Shown here piece by piece: positions 1 to 6,963 of a stretch of DNA of 11,169 nt (the first letter of the stretch is position 1; every line of letters starts with the position of its first letter). The notes under the pieces are model-generated. The model had not been told where the DNA came from and made no database searches. It worked only from the letters and a program-made list of their open reading frames with translations. Source of the DNA: JASJBU01 sp965372385 (GTDB taxonomy: Bacteria; Pseudomonadota; Gammaproteobacteria; Chromatiales; Chromatiaceae); NCBI GenBank assembly GCA_965372385.1, contig CBDVCD010000094.1, positions 1 to 11,169 on the forward strand, read 5' to 3'. Position numbers and translations under genes: made by a program.

Positions 1-234
1 TTATCCAGTCTCACGCCCCTCTTCAGGCAATCTTCGAGCGATTTTCAATCTCAAATTCCTCAAATTAGTCCAGCTAGTCTTGCGGATTTGCTCAATCAAA
101 TCGCCCAAATCTTACCCAAATATGGACGTAATCTTTGGATAATTTATTTTTTCCGCAACCCTTACGTCGCGCGCAAAGCCTCGTGCCGGATTCATGTTTG
201 GTGCTATTGCGCGTCTAACCCGACCTACCTATGA
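1..234 (+). CDS. possible 3' end of an unidentified ORF (doubtful)
   Basis: Frame 1 is open from the window edge to a TGA at 232-234 (77 codons). The first ~45 residues look protein-like (for example SPASLADLLNQIAQILPKYG), while the rest runs into the REP-like sequence and reads as cysteine-rich nonsense. The first ~150 bases are visibly AT-richer than the cell-wall operon. It would be convergent with rlpA. I do not recognise a family. It could be a truncated gene tail extended through a repeat, or chance. Confidence 0.2.
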   Translation, partial: LSSLTPLFRQSSSDFQSQIPQISPASLADLLNQIAQILPKYGRNLWIIYFFRNPYVARKASCRIHVWCYCASNPTYL

Positions 235-335
235 AAATGCCGTCGTAGGAGCTGCCCACGACTGCAACCAAAGGCGGTAAGCCTTTTCGGCATCTTCACA
301 CAAAGCGGCTATCGTCGCTAATCGCAGCCACGGGC
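160..335. repeat. REP-like intergenic repeat region downstream of rlpA
   Basis: This gene-free stretch holds short inverted repeats: CGCGCAA (170-176) with TTGCGCG (207-213); an imperfect pair GCCCACGACTGC (254-265) with GCAGCCACGGGC (324-335); and a small hairpin AAAGGC/GCCTTT (270-275/281-286). It also contains TAACCCGACCTACC and GTAGGAGCTGCCCACG, which resemble the REP-type extragenic palindromes common in gammaproteobacterial genomes. The REP assignment is by general resemblance only. The region 336-389 shows nothing further. Confidence 0.35.
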
Positions 336-389
336 GAGGCTGAATAGTTACCAGAAATTTTGCCACGGAGAGACAGCGTATCTGACAAA

Positions 390-1223
390 CTAGAACGTAC
401 GAATCACCAGACGGGTCTCCGGGATGCCCAGTCCGGTCAGTTTGTCTGCCAGGTGGTCACACAGCTCCACGCTGGCGATGGGACCGACCTGGACACGGTA
501 TATCGGGCTGGCTGCCAGGTTGTGCTGCTTGATCAGGACAGCTGTCTGTAATGCCGTCTCGAGCCGGTTTCTCAGGCGGTGCGCATTGAGTTCGTTGCCG
601 AAGGCCCCCACCTGGAGAAATAGCCCGGGCAGTTCTTCTTGTGCCTGAATAACCGGTGGATCGGATTTTGGCTCGGGGATGCTAGGATCGATGGCCTCGA
701 CCTCAACCAATCCGGTCCCCTCACTGGCGATCCCCAGCTTCCAGGCGGCGGAGTAGGAGAGATCGATCAGCCGGTTGTCATGGAAGGGCCCCCGGTCATT
801 GATCTTCACCACTATGCTACGGCCGTTCCGCAGATTGCTGACACGGGCATAAGTGGGCAGGGGCAGGACCTTATGGGCCGCGGTCATGGCGAACATGTCA
901 TAGGGTTCACCACTGCTGGTGCGCCTGCCATGGAATTTGCTCCCATACCAGGAGGCGATGCCTCTCTCCTTATAACCCTGGTTGTTATTGAGTATTCTGT
1001 ACTCCCTGCCAAAAACCTGGTAACTGACCGGGTTTCCGTAACGGCTTAGCGGCTCCTGCCGGGGGACCGCATCGGGAATGCTCTCCATATCGGCTGGAAG
1101 GGTATGGCTGAGTCCGTCCTTCTCCTCGACTAGCGGGGCTGTACCGCATCCCGCCAGCGTCAGGGCGAGGCCAAACGCGGCGGGCTTGAGCAGAGATGTC
1201 AGTCTATGTGGTCGAAGTCGCAT
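390..1223 (-). CDS. rlpA: RlpA-family septal/outer-membrane lytic transglycosylase lipoprotein
   Basis: A 277-residue lipoprotein that in characterised relatives cleaves denuded (peptide-free) glycan strands at the septum and side wall. Residues 1-26 form a lipoprotein signal ending in LAGC (Cys26). The double-psi beta-barrel domain spans about 86-180, with the family motifs GIASWYG (88-94), GEPYDMFAMTAAH (105-117) and INDRGPF (141-147); Glu106, His117 and Asp143 are likely active-site residues. A C-terminal SPOR domain (about 199-277, starting LPGLFLQVGAFGN) should bind denuded peptidoglycan. It is the last gene of the operon, 24 nt after mltB. I see no clear Shine-Dalgarno before the ATG, so coupling to mltB is likely. 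No obvious terminator follows. Confidence 0.95.
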   Translation of the reverse strand: MRLRPHRLTSLLKPAAFGLALTLAGCGTAPLVEEKDGLSHTLPADMESIPDAVPRQEPLSRYGNPVSYQVFGREYRILNNNQGYKERGIASWYGSKFHGRRTSSGEPYDMFAMTAAHKVLPLPTYARVSNLRNGRSIVVKINDRGPFHDNRLIDLSYSAAWKLGIASEGTGLVEVEAIDPSIPEPKSDPPVIQAQEELPGLFLQVGAFGNELNAHRLRNRLETALQTAVLIKQHNLAASPIYRVQVGPIASVELCDHLADKLTGLGIPETRLVIRTF

Positions 1224-1247
1224 GATGGGGTGATCGACAGGGGCTGA

Positions 1248-2237
1248 TTATTTTTTCCCAGTCTGTCTGGCCGCCAGGATCTCCTGGCTCAGCTGATAGG
1301 CTGCCATGGCATACAGATTACTGTGATTGTAACGGGTTATGACATAAAAGTTATGCAGGCCCAGCCAGTACTCCTGTTTTTCTCCGGCATCCAGTTCGAT
1401 CAGGCTGCTGAGGGTTTCCGGATCGGGCGGCAGTTTGCCCTGGGGTTGCAGACCGGTGGCGAGCAGGTCGGCCAGCCTGATACTGGGTTTCATGCCCGCC
1501 TCGACAAACCGCTCCAAGTGGTTTCCTCCACTGGCCTGCAAGGTAACCGGCTCGCCCCGGCGCCAACCGTGGACCCTGAAATAGTTGGCCACACTGGCAA
1601 TGATGTCGGCATTATTGTTCCATAAATCGCGCTGCCCATCTCCGTCATGATCCACGGCATAACGGCGATAACTGCTGGAGATGAACTGGGGTTTGCCCAT
1701 CGCGCCCGCGTAGGAGCCCTTTGTCTGACTTGGGTCCACTCGTTCCTCGCGGCTCAACAGCAGAAACTGCTCCAGCTCGCCGCGGAAGAATTTGGCCCGT
1801 TTCGGGTAGCTGAACCCCAGGGTGGTCAGCGAATCGAGTACCCGGTAGCGACCGGTGTGCTTGCCGTAGCGGGTCTCCACCCCGATGATCGCAACGATGA
1901 TCTCCGGTGGTACCCCATACTGCAGCTCCACCTGATTGAGCAGGGCCTCATTCTCCCGCCAGAATTCCACCCCCCCATCGATACGATCCTGCTGCAGGAA
2001 GATGGGGCGGTAGGCGTGCCAGGGTTTGGATTCCGCCGGCCGGCTGATCGCTTTGATAATGTCATCGCGAAATGTGGTTTTTTTCAGCAGGTCGGTCAGT
2101 TCCCGTCGATCAAATCCATGCTTTATCTCCATCTCGGCCGCGAACGACTGCATGGCCGTGGTGGCTTGTGTGCTGTGGGCGCAGGCAGCCGTGGAGAGCA
2201 GTGGCATGAGGAGAAATAGAATGTTTAATAGTTTCAT
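1248..2237 (-). CDS. mltB: membrane-bound lytic murein transglycosylase B (GH103)
   Basis: A 329-residue periplasmic lytic transglycosylase that cuts MurNAc-GlcNAc linkages to form 1,6-anhydroMurNAc ends. An N-terminal signal (about 1-18) is followed by Cys19; the preceding TAA is a weak lipobox, so lipidation is probable but not certain. The catalytic Glu is Glu121 in GVETRYGKHTGRYRVLDSL. Other GH103 hallmarks are GSYAGAMGKPQF (174-185), the EF-hand-like loop DHDGDGQRDLW (196-206) and the C-terminal RYNHSNLYAMA. Its ATG lies 4 nt after the rodA stop codon with no distinct ribosome-binding site, which points to translational coupling. Length is normal for the family. Confidence 0.95.
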   Translation of the reverse strand: MKLLNILFLLMPLLSTAACAHSTQATTAMQSFAAEMEIKHGFDRRELTDLLKKTTFRDDIIKAISRPAESKPWHAYRPIFLQQDRIDGGVEFWRENEALLNQVELQYGVPPEIIVAIIGVETRYGKHTGRYRVLDSLTTLGFSYPKRAKFFRGELEQFLLLSREERVDPSQTKGSYAGAMGKPQFISSSYRRYAVDHDGDGQRDLWNNNADIIASVANYFRVHGWRRGEPVTLQASGGNHLERFVEAGMKPSIRLADLLATGLQPQGKLPPDPETLSSLIELDAGEKQEYWLGLHNFYVITRYNHSNLYAMAAYQLSQEILAARQTGKK

Positions 2238-2241
2238 GGTT

Positions 2242-3381
2242 TCAGGTGGGTAGTAGTTTCCGGTGTGTATGGATGGACATGAGGATACCGAAACCGGCCA
2301 GGATGGTCACCAGGGAAGTGCCACCATAACTGATCAGTGGCAGGGGCACCCCGACCACCGGCAGCAGGCCCGTGACCATGCCGGTGTTGACGAACAGATA
2401 GACAAAGAAGACCAGGGTCAGGCTGCCCGCCAGCAGCCGGCTGTAGGTATCCTGGGCCTGGCTGGCGATAAACAGCCCACGCAGGATGATAAACAGATAG
2501 AGTCCGAGCAGGGTCAGCACCCCAACCAGACCGAACTCCTCGGAGATGACGGCAAAGATGAAATCGGTATGGCGCTCCGGCAGAAACTCCAGATGGGACT
2601 GGGTTCCGTTCAACCAGCCCTTGCCGGCGATCCCCCCTGAGCCGATGGCGATCTTCGACTGAATGATGTGGTACCCGGCACCCAGCGGATCACTCTCCGG
2701 GTTCAGAAAGGTCAGCACCCGCTGACGCTGGTAGTCATGCATGACAAACCAGACGGCCGGCCCCAAGGCGGCCAGCAGGGTGCCCAGCATGGCAATCAGG
2801 CGCCAGCCGATCCCGGCCAGAAAGAGCGCAAAGAGACCGGCGCTGGCCACCAGCAGGGCGGTACCCAGGTCGGGTTGCTTGGCGATCAGCAGTACCGGCA
2901 GCAGAGTGATGACCCCGGCCGCCAGCACACGGCTGTTGCTGGGCGGTAGCCGCTGTTCCGCGAGATACCAGGCGAGCATCATGGGCAGGGCCAGTTTCAA
3001 CATCTCCGAGGGTTGGAACTGGAACAGCCCAAGGTCCAGCCAGCGTTGTGCGCCTTTGCCGGTCTGACCGATCAGGATCACGGCGATGAGCATGCAGATG
3101 CCGGCGACAAACAGCCAGGGAGACCAGCGGCGCAGGTCGTCGGGATGGATCTGCGCCAGCAGCGCCATGGCGCCGAAGGCAAGTCCGAGGCGAATTGCCT
3201 GACGCTGTACCAGGCCCATATCCTGGTCTCCGGCGCTGTAGAGAATCACCAGGCCCACGCCGGCCAGCAGCAGCAGGCCGCTGAGCAGGGGCAGATCCAG
3301 ATGCAGGAAGGAGAGCAGACCCGTGGGCCGGGCGGGCTGGGAATCCTGCAGTGAGAGACCGGCGCGGGGGATAGGGTTCAA
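2242..3381 (-). CDS. rodA: SEDS peptidoglycan glycosyltransferase RodA, start codon rebuilt by a MITE insertion
   Basis: A 379-residue polytopic inner-membrane SEDS polymerase that makes glycan strands from lipid II with PBP2 during elongation. Motifs include KGAQRWLDLG (109-118), FQPSEMLKLA (122-131), KQPDLGTALL (168-177), EFLPERHTDFIFAVISEEFG with the probable catalytic Asp273, and GVPLPLISYGGTS near the C-terminus. The present start is TTG (3379-3381). The ancestral ATG is separated from it by an inserted element: removing 3381-3619 plus one target-site copy gives ATG AAC CCT ATC, so the mature sequence is otherwise unchanged. A GAGG motif (3390-3393, in the element's inverted repeat) lies 8 nt before TTG. 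Whether TTG supports normal RodA levels is untested. Confidence 0.93.
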   Translation of the reverse strand: MNPIPRAGLSLQDSQPARPTGLLSFLHLDLPLLSGLLLLAGVGLVILYSAGDQDMGLVQRQAIRLGLAFGAMALLAQIHPDDLRRWSPWLFVAGICMLIAVILIGQTGKGAQRWLDLGLFQFQPSEMLKLALPMMLAWYLAEQRLPPSNSRVLAAGVITLLPVLLIAKQPDLGTALLVASAGLFALFLAGIGWRLIAMLGTLLAALGPAVWFVMHDYQRQRVLTFLNPESDPLGAGYHIIQSKIAIGSGGIAGKGWLNGTQSHLEFLPERHTDFIFAVISEEFGLVGVLTLLGLYLFIILRGLFIASQAQDTYSRLLAGSLTLVFFVYLFVNTGMVTGLLPVVGVPLPLISYGGTSLVTILAGFGILMSIHTHRKLLPT

Positions 3382-3623
3382 CCTAGAATCCTCAGTTGAC
3401 CGCTACTACCAGAACTTAACGGTTTGAAAATATCGACTTTATTGCCAATTGGGATATTCACCTGTTGAGTGAACAGCGCTACACCGTGAATGGCACACTT
3501 GTGTCGGCGTATGGCTGCGTTACAACTCCTTGGAATAGAACAACTATTCCGCGTCGTTGTGCCTTGCCTTGCACCACCACAAGCGCACCCTTCACGGTGT
3601 TCAACTGAGGATTCTAGGTTCAT
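3378..3623 (-). CDS. 81-codon frame from the ancestral rodA start across the inserted element
   Basis: The original rodA ATG (3621-3623), still preceded by an AGAAGAG ribosome-binding motif, now reads MNLESSV and continues open for 81 codons through the element. It ends at TGA (3378-3380), which overlaps the new rodA TTG (3379-3381) as TTGA. The product is Cys- and Arg-rich with no recognisable domain, so it is probably not functional as a protein. It may work as a leader whose translation delivers ribosomes to rodA. The frame could also be open by chance. Confidence 0.35.
   Translation of the reverse strand: MNLESSVEHREGCACGGARQGTTTRNSCSIPRSCNAAIRRHKCAIHGVALFTQQVNIPIGNKVDIFKPLSSGSSGQLRILG
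3380..3399. repeat. left terminal inverted repeat of the element
   Basis: AACCTAGAATCCTCAGTTGA, perfectly complementary in inverted order to 3601-3620. On the minus strand it contains TGAGGA (3389-3394), placed 8 nt before the TTG start of rodA, so it probably acts as the present ribosome-binding site. Confidence 0.85.
3381..3619. mobile_element. MITE-like non-autonomous element inserted in the rodA start codon
   Basis: Perfect 20-bp inverted repeats, AACCTAGAATCCTCAGTTGA at 3380-3399 and its complement at 3601-3620, bound about 239 bp with no transposase gene. Up to 6 bp (GGTTCA, 3375-3380 and 3617-3622) is directly repeated at the two edges. A TCA duplication gives the most symmetric ends, but 3-6 bp cannot be distinguished. 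The interior has a second inverted repeat (ACACCGTGAA 3481-3490 / TTCACGGTGT 3591-3600) and a central hairpin. It lies between mrdA and rodA, where closely related operons are normally nearly contiguous. The family and its parent transposase are unknown to me. Confidence 0.85.
3481..3600. repeat. inner hairpin-forming core of the element
   Basis: Bounded by perfect 10-bp inverted repeats ACACCGTGAA (3481-3490) and TTCACGGTGT (3591-3600). Nested within are GGCACA (3492-3497)/TGTGCC (3558-3563), ACAAC (3522-3526)/GTTGT (3556-3560), and the central stem GGAATAG (3532-3538)/CTATTCC (3544-3550) with a 5-nt loop. Transcribed within the operon, this would fold strongly in the mrdA-rodA intergenic mRNA. 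Confidence 0.6.
3601..3620. repeat. right terminal inverted repeat of the element
   Basis: The exact inverted copy of 3380-3399. It directly abuts the ancestral rodA ATG (3621-3623 on the minus strand) and follows without gap the right arm of the inner inverted repeat (3591-3600). Confidence 0.85.
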
Positions 3624-3686
3624 GATCGCTCTTCTGAAATCCTGGAAGCGGCAGTTGGACGGTGTGCAGCATGCGTCATATGGCGG

Positions 3687-5528
3687 TCAACTGCCGTTTC
3701 TGGGATTTAGATACTGGTCCATCACCTTGCGCGCAATGGGCGCGGCGACCGAACCGCCATGGCCACCGTTCTCCACTATCACCGCCACCGCGATACGGGG
3801 ATTGTCCGCCGGGGCAAAGGCGATAAACAGGGCATGGTCGCGTTTGTGCTTTTCAACGGTCGCTTCATCATATTCCTCCTCCTGCTTTACGGTAAAGACC
3901 TGGGCCGTACCTGTCTTGCCGGCGATGCGATAGTGTTTACTGCGTATCCTGCGCGCGGTACCGCGGGGTCCCTCTACCACCTCGGTCATGGCGGAGATGA
4001 TATCCTCCCAGTGTTGAGGCTTGACCTGAGGCAGTCGTAAGATTTGGCTGTCGCTAGCCAGTTGGGTGCCGTCCGCTTGCTCTATGGAGGCAACGACGCG
4101 GGGAGTGATGCGTTTTCCCCGGTTGGCCAGGGTGGCGGTGGCGGCGGCGAGCTGTAGCGGGGTGGTTAGAAAATAGCCCTGGCCTATACCCACGATCAGG
4201 GTCTCCCCGGGATACCAGGCTTGCCGGCGTCTCTTTCGTTTCCAATCACGGCTGGGCATCAGCCCCTGCATCTCTCCGTTCAGATCGATCCCGCTGCGCT
4301 GGCCGAAGCCGAAACCGGAGAGATACTGGTGCAACCGGTCGATCCCCAGGGTACGGGCCAGCGCGTAATAGTAGACATCACAGGACTGGATAATGGCCTT
4401 CTCCATATCCACCTTACCGTGGCCCCGCTTCTTCCAGTCCCGGTATTTGTGCTCCTTGCCGGGCAGCTGGTAGTAGCCTGGACAATAGGTCTCCTGGTGA
4501 AACTCAACCACACCCTGCTCCAGCCCAGCCAGACCGATAAAGGGTTTGATGGTGGAGCCTGGAGGATATTGACCGCGGATTGCCCGGTTGAACAGGGGTT
4601 TGTCGCGGGAGTCGCTGAGCGCCTGATAGGCCTTGCTGCTGATGCCCTCGACAAACAGGTTGGGATCGAAGCCGGGTTTACTCACCAGGGTCAGCACACC
4701 GCCGGTCTTGATATCGATGGCGGCTACGGCGCCATTGTAGTCACCGAGCGCCTCCTGGGCGACCTGCTGTAGTCGCATGTCGAGAAACAGGTGTAGATTG
4801 TGGCCGGGCTCGGGGGGCTGGCTCTCCAGGACCCGCAGCACCCGGCCTTTTGCATTCACCTCCACCTGTTGCAATCCCACCCGGCCATGCAGCAGATCCT
4901 CATAGGTCTGCTCGACCCCATTCTTGCCGATATGGCGGGTACCGCTGTAGTTGGAGACATCGATCCGCTGCAATTCCTGCTGGTTGATGCGTGCGACATA
5001 GCCCAACAGGTGGGCGGTATTCTCCTTGTAGGGATACTCCCGCAGCAGGGTGGCCTTCACATCGACACCGGGAAAGCGATGCCGGTTGACCGCAATGCGT
5101 GCCACCTCATCCTCCGTCAAACGCACCCGCAGTGGAATACTGTCGAAGCGTCGACGCTGCCGGCGCAGACGTTCAAAGCGTTGCATATCCTCCTCGCTGA
5201 CCGGGATGATTTCACTCAACGCCTGTAGGGTTGCAGAGAGCTCGCCTGCCTTCTCTGGCGTGATCTCAAGACTGTAGGCGGGCAGATTCTGCGCCAGGAT
5301 CTGTCCATTTCGATCGAAAATCAGCCCGCGGGTTGGTGGCAGGGGCTCGATCTTCACCCGGTTGTCCTGGGAGAGGGTCTTATAGTGAATATGGCTCTCG
5401 ACCTGCAGATAGATCAGCCGGCCGGCCAGCACCAGCAGCAGGATGATGACAAGCGCCGCCGCGGCGATGGCGCGGCTGAGAAACAGCTGGCTCTCGTGCA
5501 GGTAATCCTTGATCGAGATTTGTGGCAT
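3687..5528 (-). CDS. mrdA: penicillin-binding protein 2, elongation-specific DD-transpeptidase
   Basis: A 613-residue class B PBP that cross-links side-wall peptidoglycan and activates RodA. One membrane anchor lies at about 18-42. The pedestal domain follows, with RGLIFDRNGQILAQN at 67-81. The transpeptidase domain (about 265-600) carries all three motifs: PPGSTIK with nucleophile Ser325 and Lys328, SCD (382-384) and KTGTAQ (538-543). The length is slightly shorter than E. coli PBP2 but normal for the family. It starts 15 nt after mreD with GGGGA about 8 nt before ATG. The gene itself is intact; its usual close junction with rodA is interrupted by the inserted element. Confidence 0.96.
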   Translation of the reverse strand: MPQISIKDYLHESQLFLSRAIAAAALVIILLLVLAGRLIYLQVESHIHYKTLSQDNRVKIEPLPPTRGLIFDRNGQILAQNLPAYSLEITPEKAGELSATLQALSEIIPVSEEDMQRFERLRRQRRRFDSIPLRVRLTEDEVARIAVNRHRFPGVDVKATLLREYPYKENTAHLLGYVARINQQELQRIDVSNYSGTRHIGKNGVEQTYEDLLHGRVGLQQVEVNAKGRVLRVLESQPPEPGHNLHLFLDMRLQQVAQEALGDYNGAVAAIDIKTGGVLTLVSKPGFDPNLFVEGISSKAYQALSDSRDKPLFNRAIRGQYPPGSTIKPFIGLAGLEQGVVEFHQETYCPGYYQLPGKEHKYRDWKKRGHGKVDMEKAIIQSCDVYYYALARTLGIDRLHQYLSGFGFGQRSGIDLNGEMQGLMPSRDWKRKRRRQAWYPGETLIVGIGQGYFLTTPLQLAAATATLANRGKRITPRVVASIEQADGTQLASDSQILRLPQVKPQHWEDIISAMTEVVEGPRGTARRIRSKHYRIAGKTGTAQVFTVKQEEEYDEATVEKHKRDHALFIAFAPADNPRIAVAVIVENGGHGGSVAAPIARKVMDQYLNPRNGS

Positions 5529-5543
5529 GCCTGAAATCCCCGA

Positions 5544-6032
5544 TCAACTGACGCGAAAGCGGCGGCGGATGTCCCGCAGGATGATGTAGACCCAGGGCCA
5601 GAGCAGCATGCTGATCAGCGGCGTGACCCAGTACCAGAGGGAGGGGGTGGAATAACCGGCGGCGCCAATGGTCCAGAGGGTTAGCAGGCGTTCCACCAGC
5701 AGCAGCATGAGGATGGTGAACATCTGCTGGTGCAGCGGCAATACGCGGACCCGGAGGCAGAGTTTCAGGGTCAGGAAGGCGACCACCGCCAGTCCCAGGG
5801 CGTGCTGGCCCAACAGGCTTCCAGTGAGTACATCGAGCAGGAGGCCGGAGATCCAGCCCACTCCAACACCAATCCGTTCGGGCAGCGCCATGCACCAGTA
5901 GATCAGGATCAGCACCACCCACTGGGGGCGGAACTCGTGGGCCCACTCCGGTAGCGGCATGATGGTCAGGATGAACCCGAACAGCAAGGTCAGGTAGATG
6001 ATATATCCGCGCCCAGGACTGCGGGTGATCAT
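5544..6032 (-). CDS. mreD: rod shape-determining protein MreD
   Basis: A 162-residue inner-membrane protein with about five to six hydrophobic segments. The family-typical N-terminal part contains MPLPEW followed by FRPQWVVLILIYW, and an amphipathic GxxxGLLLDVLTGSLLGQHAL region lies near residues 59-79. MreD connects MreC to RodA/PBP2 in the elongation complex. The start ATG overlaps the mreC stop as ATGA (6029-6032), so it is translationally coupled. Length matches the family. Confidence 0.94.
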   Translation of the reverse strand: MITRSPGRGYIIYLTLLFGFILTIMPLPEWAHEFRPQWVVLILIYWCMALPERIGVGVGWISGLLLDVLTGSLLGQHALGLAVVAFLTLKLCLRVRVLPLHQQMFTILMLLLVERLLTLWTIGAAGYSTPSLWYWVTPLISMLLWPWVYIILRDIRRRFRVS

Positions 6033-6892
6033 TCCGCCATCTCCAGGGTGTCTGGCGCGGTTACCGTTTCCGGACTCAGGGTCCAGACCAGCAGGACCTC
6101 CCGGATGCGGTCCAGATGGGCCGTAGGGCGGGCGGTGACGGATGCGAAGGGTCGGCCTGGTTCCCGGCGAACCTCGGTGACCTCGGCCACTGGATAACCG
6201 GGCGGGAAGCGCCCACCCAGGCCGGAGGTGGTCAGCAGGTCGCCGGGGCGGACATCCGCGTTGTTCGGCAGATGGGGCAGCTCCAGTTTATTGATCAGAC
6301 CGGTACCCAGGGCGATGGTGCGCAGGCCGTTGCGGTTGACCTGAACCGGCAGGGCGTGGCTGGCGTCGGTGATCAGCAGAACCGTGGAGGTGATTGGGTT
6401 GATATGGGTGATCTGACCTACCACCGCATTGGCATCCAGCACCGGCTGGCCCTTGACAACACCCGCATTTTTACCCTGGTTGATCAGTACCTGTTGGCGG
6501 AAAGGGTCCTGTGCCACCGAGATCAGCTCGGCAATCAGGACCCGGTCCCCTACCTTGAAGGATGAATCGAGCAGGGCGCGAAGACGGGTATTCTCCGCCT
6601 CCAGGGCCTCGAATTTCTGCAGTCTGGCGCGCAGATGGAGGTTTTCCTCGTGCAGTTGTGCACGCTCCGTCTGGATCTCGCTCCGGCTGCTGAATGCGTC
6701 ACTCACCGCCCCCCCTAGTACCAGGGGCAGGCTGGCCAGATACTGGATAGGGTAGAGGGCAACGGAGAGGGTGGAGCGCAGGGACTCCAGGTGGTTTTGC
6801 CGGTGGTCCAGGATCATCAGGACGAGGGAGAGAATCACTGCAACCACCAACCGGGAGGTGATAGAGGGGCCCTGTGTAAAGATCGGTTTGAT
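6029..6892 (-). CDS. mreC: rod shape-determining protein MreC, with a non-canonical apparent start
   Basis: MreC is a bitopic scaffold whose periplasmic part activates PBP2. Conserved N-terminal residues KPIFTQGPSITSRLVVAVIL are encoded at 6889-6830 and place the start at an ATC codon (6890-6892), matching the Met of E. coli MreC. No ATG, GTG or TTG occurs in frame between the upstream TGA and TTG at 6848-6850, the first canonical start. Using that TTG would remove the conserved motif and part of the membrane helix. GGAG lies about 10 nt before ATC. Downstream are a membrane segment (~14-31), a coiled coil (~65-108, containing ERAQLHEENLHLRARLQK) and the beta-rich MreC domain. A sequencing indel or substitution is an equal possibility. 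Confidence 0.9.
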   Translation of the reverse strand: MKPIFTQGPSITSRLVVAVILSLVLMILDHRQNHLESLRSTLSVALYPIQYLASLPLVLGGAVSDAFSSRSEIQTERAQLHEENLHLRARLQKFEALEAENTRLRALLDSSFKVGDRVLIAELISVAQDPFRQQVLINQGKNAGVVKGQPVLDANAVVGQITHINPITSTVLLITDASHALPVQVNRNGLRTIALGTGLINKLELPHLPNNADVRPGDLLTTSGLGGRFPPGYPVAEVTEVRREPGRPFASVTARPTAHLDRIREVLLVWTLSPETVTAPDTLEMAE

Positions 6893-6928
6893 GGTTCGTC
6901 GGCTCCGCTTCGGGCTGGTGGAACTGAG

Positions 6929-6950
6929 GCAACCGGGTTGTCCCGGTTGC
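6929..6950 (-). promoter_or_regulatory. strong intercistronic hairpin between mreB and mreC
   Basis: A perfect 9-bp stem, GCAACCGGG (6929-6937) and CCCGGTTGC (6942-6950), with a 4-nt loop starts 13 nt after the mreB stop. No T-run follows on the minus strand, so it is not a classic terminator. It may protect the mreB mRNA end or reduce expression of mreCD relative to the much more abundant MreB; this role is inferred. Confidence 0.5.
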
Positions 6951-6963
6951 TTGATGGTTCATG

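Noticed and set aside
270..287. Small hairpin AAAGGC/GCCTTTT as a terminator for rlpA
   Set aside because: Only a 6-bp stem, with just three T residues following on the minus strand, and more than 100 nt beyond the stop codon.
1..389. CRISPR array or tRNA gene in the left gene-free region
   Set aside because: No regularly spaced direct repeats and no cloverleaf with a T-loop motif could be found.
360..3354. Several open frames of 60-190 codons on the plus strand opposite rlpA, mltB and rodA
   Set aside because: They lie antisense to strongly conserved genes, have no ribosome-binding sites and show low-complexity Gln/Gly/Asp-rich composition typical of reverse-complement frames.
3490..3933. 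147-codon plus-strand frame running from the inserted element into mrdA antisense
   Set aside because: It begins in the element's inner hairpin and continues antisense through the PBP2 transpeptidase domain; no domain and no plausible promoter.
6699..6962. 87-codon frame starting at the ATG just after the mreB stop
   Set aside because: It overlaps mreC out of frame and has no domain. It is useful only as a possible source of a frameshifted MreC N-terminus, covered in the findings.
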